Source: JBIOHP01 sp044449065
GTDB taxonomy: Bacteria; Bacteroidota; Ignavibacteria; UBA10030; SZUA-254
Assembly: GCA_044449065.1 (NCBI GenBank)
Contig: JBIOHP010000005.1
Location: forward strand, 62,001 to 126,000
Length of the DNA stretch: 64,000 bases
Direction: 5' to 3'
Part shown: piece by piece, positions 60,905 through 64,000 of the stretch
Numbering within the stretch: position 1 is the stretch's first letter
Layout of the letters: each line of letters opens with the position of its first letter
Position numbers and translations under genes: made by a program
Notes under the pieces: model-generated
Seen by the model: only the letters and a program-made list of their open reading frames with translations
Databases searched by the model: none
What the model was told of the DNA's origin: nothing

Positions 60905-61441
60905 TCACATAATGAGGGGAATGAACATTTTTGTCCGCTGCATGTAGCGGGCGTATTCATCGCCAAACTTTTTGAGCATTTCATGCTCTTCTGTTTTTGC
61001 CGTCGCTACCAGAGCCCATAGATTCACCACCGCGCACGCTGCTGTTGCCGGGGTCATTTCCTTGAAAAAAATACCGGCGCCGAGGAGTACGAGCGACGCA
61101 TAGAGCGGATGACGGATATAACGATAAATGCCTGCAGTAACGAGCGCCGTTGTATTTTCGATCTGACCCTCCGGCTTGCCTGCTGTGCGCAAGGCGTTGA
61201 ATCCGTAGAGAGGTAGCGGAATTGCTCCAAAAAGAATCACCCAGGAAATGAGTTGATTCCACGCCCAGGGATGCACAAACCACACAGGCGCGCACAACAA
61301 GGTAAGGATGAGGATGCTTTCAAATGAAAAGAACCGGTAAACGCCATGATAGCGACCAGCCCTGAGGGAGAAAAACCATGAAATAATGCTATTCGTGATG
61401 GTGCCAACTGCCAGAATAACAACAAATACTGTAGTTTTCAT
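60905..61441 (-). CDS. Isoprenylcysteine/phospholipid methyltransferase-family membrane protein
   Basis: 178 residues, about five membrane segments. The conserved GIYRYIRHPLYASLVLLGAG near residue 110 and EEHEMLKKFGDEYARYMQRT near 160 define the ICMT/PEMT (DUF1295-like) group, which methylates lipids or prenylated substrates. ATG 61441 is used; the upstream TTG frame is not needed. A second copy of its first 14 codons lies upstream at 61790-61831, split from the gene by repeats. Confidence 0.88.
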   Translation of the reverse strand: MKTTVFVVILAVGTITNSIISWFFSLRAGRYHGVYRFFSFESILILTLLCAPVWFVHPWAWNQLISWVILFGAIPLPLYGFNALRTAGKPEGQIENTTALVTAGIYRYIRHPLYASLVLLGAGIFFKEMTPATAACAVVNLWALVATAKTEEHEMLKKFGDEYARYMQRTKMFIPLIM

Positions 61442-61589
61442 GGGAAATTTAAAATGAAACAATCATAAATTAACAATAATAATATGAACGAGATGAATCT
61501 CGTTCTACAAGTTACTTTTTGGGTGCCCCCACTTCGATCTCAAGTGATAAAGTCACTCTTGCACGAGACTTCGTCTTGCGCTACATTTT

Positions 61590-61792
61590 TCTAGGCGGTC
61601 ATGGTCCACGAGTCTGTCCGAGAACTCGTAGTAGCGGGTCACCTGACCCGCGCCCATGCCCAATTGGATTCGAAATAGCCGCCGATCTGGTGATCGGCTA
61701 CTACAAAACATGGTTCTCGGACAGACTCCCACACCATGACCGGGATAAAATGAAAAGGTGTCATGAAATGATTCATGACACCCTGGCATGGT
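61590..61792. repeat. Second dispersed repeat, copy interrupted by a 119-bp element
   Basis: CTAGGCGGTCATGGTCCAC is the left part, CCACACCATGACCGGGATAA the right part, ending with GGTGTCATGA-AATGAT-TCATGACACC, a perfect 10-bp inverted repeat. Apart from the insertion at 61610-61728 it follows the copy at 58579-58653 base for base with few changes. Confidence 0.8.
61610..61728. mobile_element. 119-bp MITE-like element with perfect 16-bp terminal inverted repeats
   Basis: Terminal repeats GAGTCTGTCCGAGAAC (61610-61625) and GTTCTCGGACAGACTC (61713-61728) match at all 16 positions. Inside are GTAGTAGC / GCTACTAC, and two hairpins GGGTCA-CC-TGACCC and GCCGATC-N4-GATCGGC, so the whole element can fold as a branched structure. 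It is flanked by CCAC on both sides. The empty site at 58596-58599 has one CCAC, which supports a 4-bp target duplication. No transposase is encoded. Confidence 0.85.
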
Positions 61793-61831
61793 GCCAATTG
61801 CCAGAATAACGACAAACACTGTAGTATTCAT
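61790..61831 (-). pseudogene. N-terminal fragment of a second methyltransferase copy
   Basis: MNTTVFVVILAIGT is encoded here, nearly identical to the first 14 residues of the gene at 61441 (MKTTVFVVILAVGT). The similarity stops at CACCAT, where the dispersed repeat begins, so the rest of this copy is lost. Confidence 0.8.
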
Positions 61832-61849
61832 TGGAAATTATTCCTAGTG

Positions 61850-62509
61850 CTAATCGTTAATCATGGCAATCGCTCTCACCGGAGATCCATCGGCATGTTC
61901 AATATTCAACGGTAAACATTGAAACGAAAAAGCTTTATCCGGAAGTTTGTCTAAATTGGTAAGATTTTCGACCAAAATTATTTCTTTTTCCAACAGAATG
62001 TGATGGTTGGGCAGGTTTTCGGATGTGACATCTTCCGCGGAGAAAACCCTATCCACCGAAAAAGAGTCGATGCCAATACCCTTCAGGTTGAATTTTGTTA
62101 GCCAACGCGCCGCTTCCTGGGTCGGAATAGGGCAATTCTCAAAATAGTCGTCCCTATTCCATTTATACTGCCAGCCGGTAAAAAAGAGGATGAAATCCAC
62201 CCGTGATATTTTTGTTTCAAACTTCTTCAAGAAATTCACATCAATTTCTTTTCTATCCCGGCAGGGAATTACAATTGCGCTGCCGATAAATTTATCGATT
62301 GGGAACAGGTCTAATGATTTTGTATTTTTTACTATGTGGCATGGAGCGTCGATATGCGTCCCCGAGTGCAGTACCATCGTCATTTTAAGCTCGGCAAAGT
62401 CATTTTTTTCAACGGTATTGAGAACTTCAAATGCAGGCCGAAGAGTATCGGGGTATACCGTAATTTTCTCATTCAGAATATGAGTAAGGTCAATAAGTTT
62501 ATTTTGCAT
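61850..62509 (-). CDS. Cyclase family protein (kynurenine formamidase-like metal hydrolase)
   Basis: 219 residues. IDLTHILNEKITVYPDTLRP at the N-terminus and the metal-binding HSGTHIDAPCHIVKNTKSLD near residue 47 (HxGTHxDxPxH). GIDSFSVDRVFSAEDVTSEN and NHHILLEKEIILVENLTNLD complete the fold. It hydrolyses a formamide or lactone-like bond with Zn or Mn. The substrate is not known; no tryptophan-degradation genes are near. Confidence 0.92.
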   Translation of the reverse strand: MQNKLIDLTHILNEKITVYPDTLRPAFEVLNTVEKNDFAELKMTMVLHSGTHIDAPCHIVKNTKSLDLFPIDKFIGSAIVIPCRDRKEIDVNFLKKFETKISRVDFILFFTGWQYKWNRDDYFENCPIPTQEAARWLTKFNLKGIGIDSFSVDRVFSAEDVTSENLPNHHILLEKEIILVENLTNLDKLPDKAFSFQCLPLNIEHADGSPVRAIAMIND

Positions 62510-62574
62510 AGTTTATCTTTATTTATTTCACGCTACCAGTGGTCAACATGGTTCGATCAAATTTTGACGGCGAC

Positions 62575-63597
62575 TTAGGAGCTCTTTGCTCCTTTGATCA
62601 GCGAAGTCCCAAACGGCGTATCAATTCTTGCAATCTTTTTTAAGCCGGCTGCATTCATCCACGAGCGAATTTCAGATTCGGTGTAAGTGTCTCCCGCGCG
62701 CGTGCCGACAAGCATATTCAAGGAAAAGAACGCGCCGTGCTGAGGGCGTAACCGGTCTTCGTCCATAATAAAATCGACGACAACGAGTTGTCCGTTGGGA
62801 TTAAGAGATTTCGCGCATTTCTTCAAGAGCCGACGATTTTCTTTCTCCGAGTTGCTATGAATGATCGCAGAGAGAAATACGATATCAAATCCCCTGCCGA
62901 TATCATTTTTCAAATAGTCTCCCACTCTATAATCAATTTCGGATGAAAGCTTCGCCTGCTTCACATATTTCCTGGTGAGCGGGATGACGTTAGGCAAATC
63001 GAACACTGCGGCGGAAATCCCTTTCCTTGCTCTGACAAATGCCATGCTGAATGCTCCGGAGCCGCCCCCTACATCGAGTATGCGGTTGACTCCTGTGAGA
63101 TCGATGTACGAAACAACTGCCGGCGCTTGCATGACCGCGCGGTCATGCATCGCGGCAATAAACGCCTCCAGCCATGTGGATTTGCGATCGTTGGTGTGCG
63201 GGCGGATTGCTGCGGTCGTCCCTTCACGCACAGCCCGGGTAAGCGTGCTCCACGTGTCCCACAACGAGACCGTATGCATGAACCCCGCCATATACTCGGG
63301 CTTGCCCTTCACGAGCAGATGCGCAGCGGCAGGCGTGTTGGAAAATTTCCCGCCTTTTTTAATAAGCAATTCCATTGCGCAGAGGGCGTTCATCAACCGA
63401 TCCGTTGCGCGAGGGTTCGTTTTCAGATTTTTGGCTACTTCAGCGGAGGTCCTTGCCCTATCGCCAAGCGCTGTAAAAATCCCCAGCTCATACGCGGTGA
63501 GGAAGATCCGGCTCGATTGGAAGCCGGTGGCAATCTCCCTAATCTTGATAGGAGTGAAAAGATCGGAGTTCGGTGTATTCAATTTATGTGTGGTCAT
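62575..63597 (-). CDS. SAM-dependent O-methyltransferase (acetylserotonin-type)
   Basis: 340 residues. N-terminal dimerisation/winged-helix part GIFTALGDRARTSAEVAKNL, NPRATDRLMNALCAMELLIK; catalytic Rossmann domain with SAM loop NRILDVGGGSGAFSMAFVRA near residue 178, DIVFLSAIIHSNSEKENRRL and LVVVDFIMDEDRLRPQHGAF. This is the Methyltransf_2 family, which methylates hydroxyl groups of small aromatic or polyketide-type compounds. ATG 63597 is used; the in-frame extension starts at a TTG. Substrate unknown. Confidence 0.9.
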   Translation of the reverse strand: MTTHKLNTPNSDLFTPIKIREIATGFQSSRIFLTAYELGIFTALGDRARTSAEVAKNLKTNPRATDRLMNALCAMELLIKKGGKFSNTPAAAHLLVKGKPEYMAGFMHTVSLWDTWSTLTRAVREGTTAAIRPHTNDRKSTWLEAFIAAMHDRAVMQAPAVVSYIDLTGVNRILDVGGGSGAFSMAFVRARKGISAAVFDLPNVIPLTRKYVKQAKLSSEIDYRVGDYLKNDIGRGFDIVFLSAIIHSNSEKENRRLLKKCAKSLNPNGQLVVVDFIMDEDRLRPQHGAFFSLNMLVGTRAGDTYTESEIRSWMNAAGLKKIARIDTPFGTSLIKGAKSS

Positions 63598-63742
63598 ATT
63601 CAGAAGTATCAAATTTTGATGAAGAATTTAAATGATTACGTTCTCTGAATCTACCAATTTAGCATGACTTTCTCAATCTTAATGAGAGGGATCGTACTGC
63701 CTGAATCCATCATCGACAAGAAAAACATTTCGTTTTTAAAAA

Positions 63743-63771
63743 TTGACAATTTTCCGCGCCTTTTGTACTTT
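63743..63771 (+). promoter_or_regulatory. Promoter of the cfa gene
   Basis: TTGACA (63743-63748), 17 bases, TACTTT (63766-63771). The start codon is 78 bases downstream. Confidence 0.75.
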
Positions 63772-63849
63772 GTTTTTAAGCAAGGTACATTCTGCCACCT
63801 AACATGTTGTTTTATCCGATAGTTATGTTCTTAAGAAGCGTACTAGAAT

Positions 63850-64000
63850 ATGAATAACCCCGGAGTTGCATCCCCGTTTAAAGCTCCCGTGCAGGAGTTG
63901 CTTCAATCCGCCGACATTCAAATCGAAGGTTCCCGTCCGTGGGATATCCAGGTAACCAATATTGGATTCTATGGAAGGGTGATCCGGGAACTGGCTCTTG
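63850..64000 (+). CDS. cfa: Cyclopropane-fatty-acyl-phospholipid synthase (N-terminal part, cut by window edge)
   Basis: 50 residues are visible. They read VQELLQSADIQIEGSRPWDI, then QVTNIGFYGRVIRELAL, matching the N-terminal segment of Cfa (LL..A.I.I.G..P.DI.V.....F.RV). The enzyme adds a methylene from SAM across acyl double bonds of membrane phospholipids. The SAM-binding part is outside the window, so the assignment rests on the N-terminus only. Confidence 0.8.
   Translation, partial: MNNPGVASPFKAPVQELLQSADIQIEGSRPWDIQVTNIGFYGRVIRELAL

Noticed and set aside
61519..61831. Open frames on both strands over the dispersed repeat at 61590-61792
   Set aside because: They translate the MITE and its host repeat; only the first 14 minus-strand codons match a real gene, as a fragment.

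Overview
The window looks like chromosome from a Gram-negative bacterium of the Bacteroidota/Ignavibacteriota (FCB) group. It has TonB-dependent receptors with carboxypeptidase-regulatory-like N-termini, many GT2/GT4 glycosyltransferases, a PurS/PurQ pair and single-REC response regulators. The groESL operon has a perfect CIRCE operator and sigma70-type -35/-10 boxes at 17-bp spacing. This fits an Ignavibacteria/Chlorobi-like lineage better than classical Bacteroidia, but the phylum is inferred, not proven. There are no rRNA genes, CRISPR arrays, transposase genes or phage structural genes. Both window edges cut a gene: a TonB receptor on the left and a cyclopropane-fatty-acyl-phospholipid synthase on the right.

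Layout. 1-6.6 kb: two tandem TonB receptor paralogs downstream of groES-groEL, each preceded by the same terminator hairpin. 7.2-11.8 kb: a CDP-3,6-dideoxyhexose cassette (3-dehydrase-like enzyme, rfbF, rfbG, a 3,5-epimerase-like cupin, an SDR reductase). 11.8-18.3 kb, minus strand: a flippase-like protein, two glycosyltransferases and a WbpB/WbpD/WbpE-like set for a diacetamido sugar uronate. 18.6-24.4 kb: a REC protein, a GT-C-like membrane/TPR protein and two glycosyltransferases. 24.8-33.3 kb: a REC protein, a DUF971 protein, a small Cas2/SinR-like protein, a large PAS histidine kinase, pdxH, an S24 repressor operon and envelope proteins. 33.6-36.5 kb: an RDD protein and a tRNA-Val/GIY-YIG element with a duplicated tRNA 3' end. 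36.7-45.5 kb: a tetR-tolC-MFP-RND efflux operon and a third TonB receptor. 45.5-55.3 kb: housekeeping genes (TIGR01777 epimerase, rRNA/tRNA methyltransferase, Nudix, ndk, rhodanese, sucD, tatA, purQ, purS, pssA, psd) and an O-antigen-ligase-like TPR protein. 55.4-64 kb: tRNA-Gln, a Tat-exported molybdenum hydroxylase, a repeat-rich stretch, small envelope or unknown genes, a cyclase, an O-methyltransferase and the start of cfa.

How the genes work together. The sugar cassettes, glycosyltransferases, flippase-like protein and Wzy-like ligase point to surface polysaccharide or glycan synthesis. psd and pssA make phosphatidylethanolamine and cfa would modify its acyl chains. tatA fits with the twin-arginine signal on the molybdenum hydroxylase large subunit.

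Most unusual content. (1) A small GIY-YIG gene sits between a tRNA-Val gene and a second, rearranged copy of that tRNA's 3' half. (2) A 119-bp MITE-like element with perfect 16-bp terminal inverted repeats and a 4-bp target duplication is nested in another dispersed repeat. (3) A second dispersed family with TGTGAAAA/TTTTCACA ends has at least six copies. (4) An RfbH-like enzyme keeps the active-site His but seems to lack the iron-sulfur cysteines.
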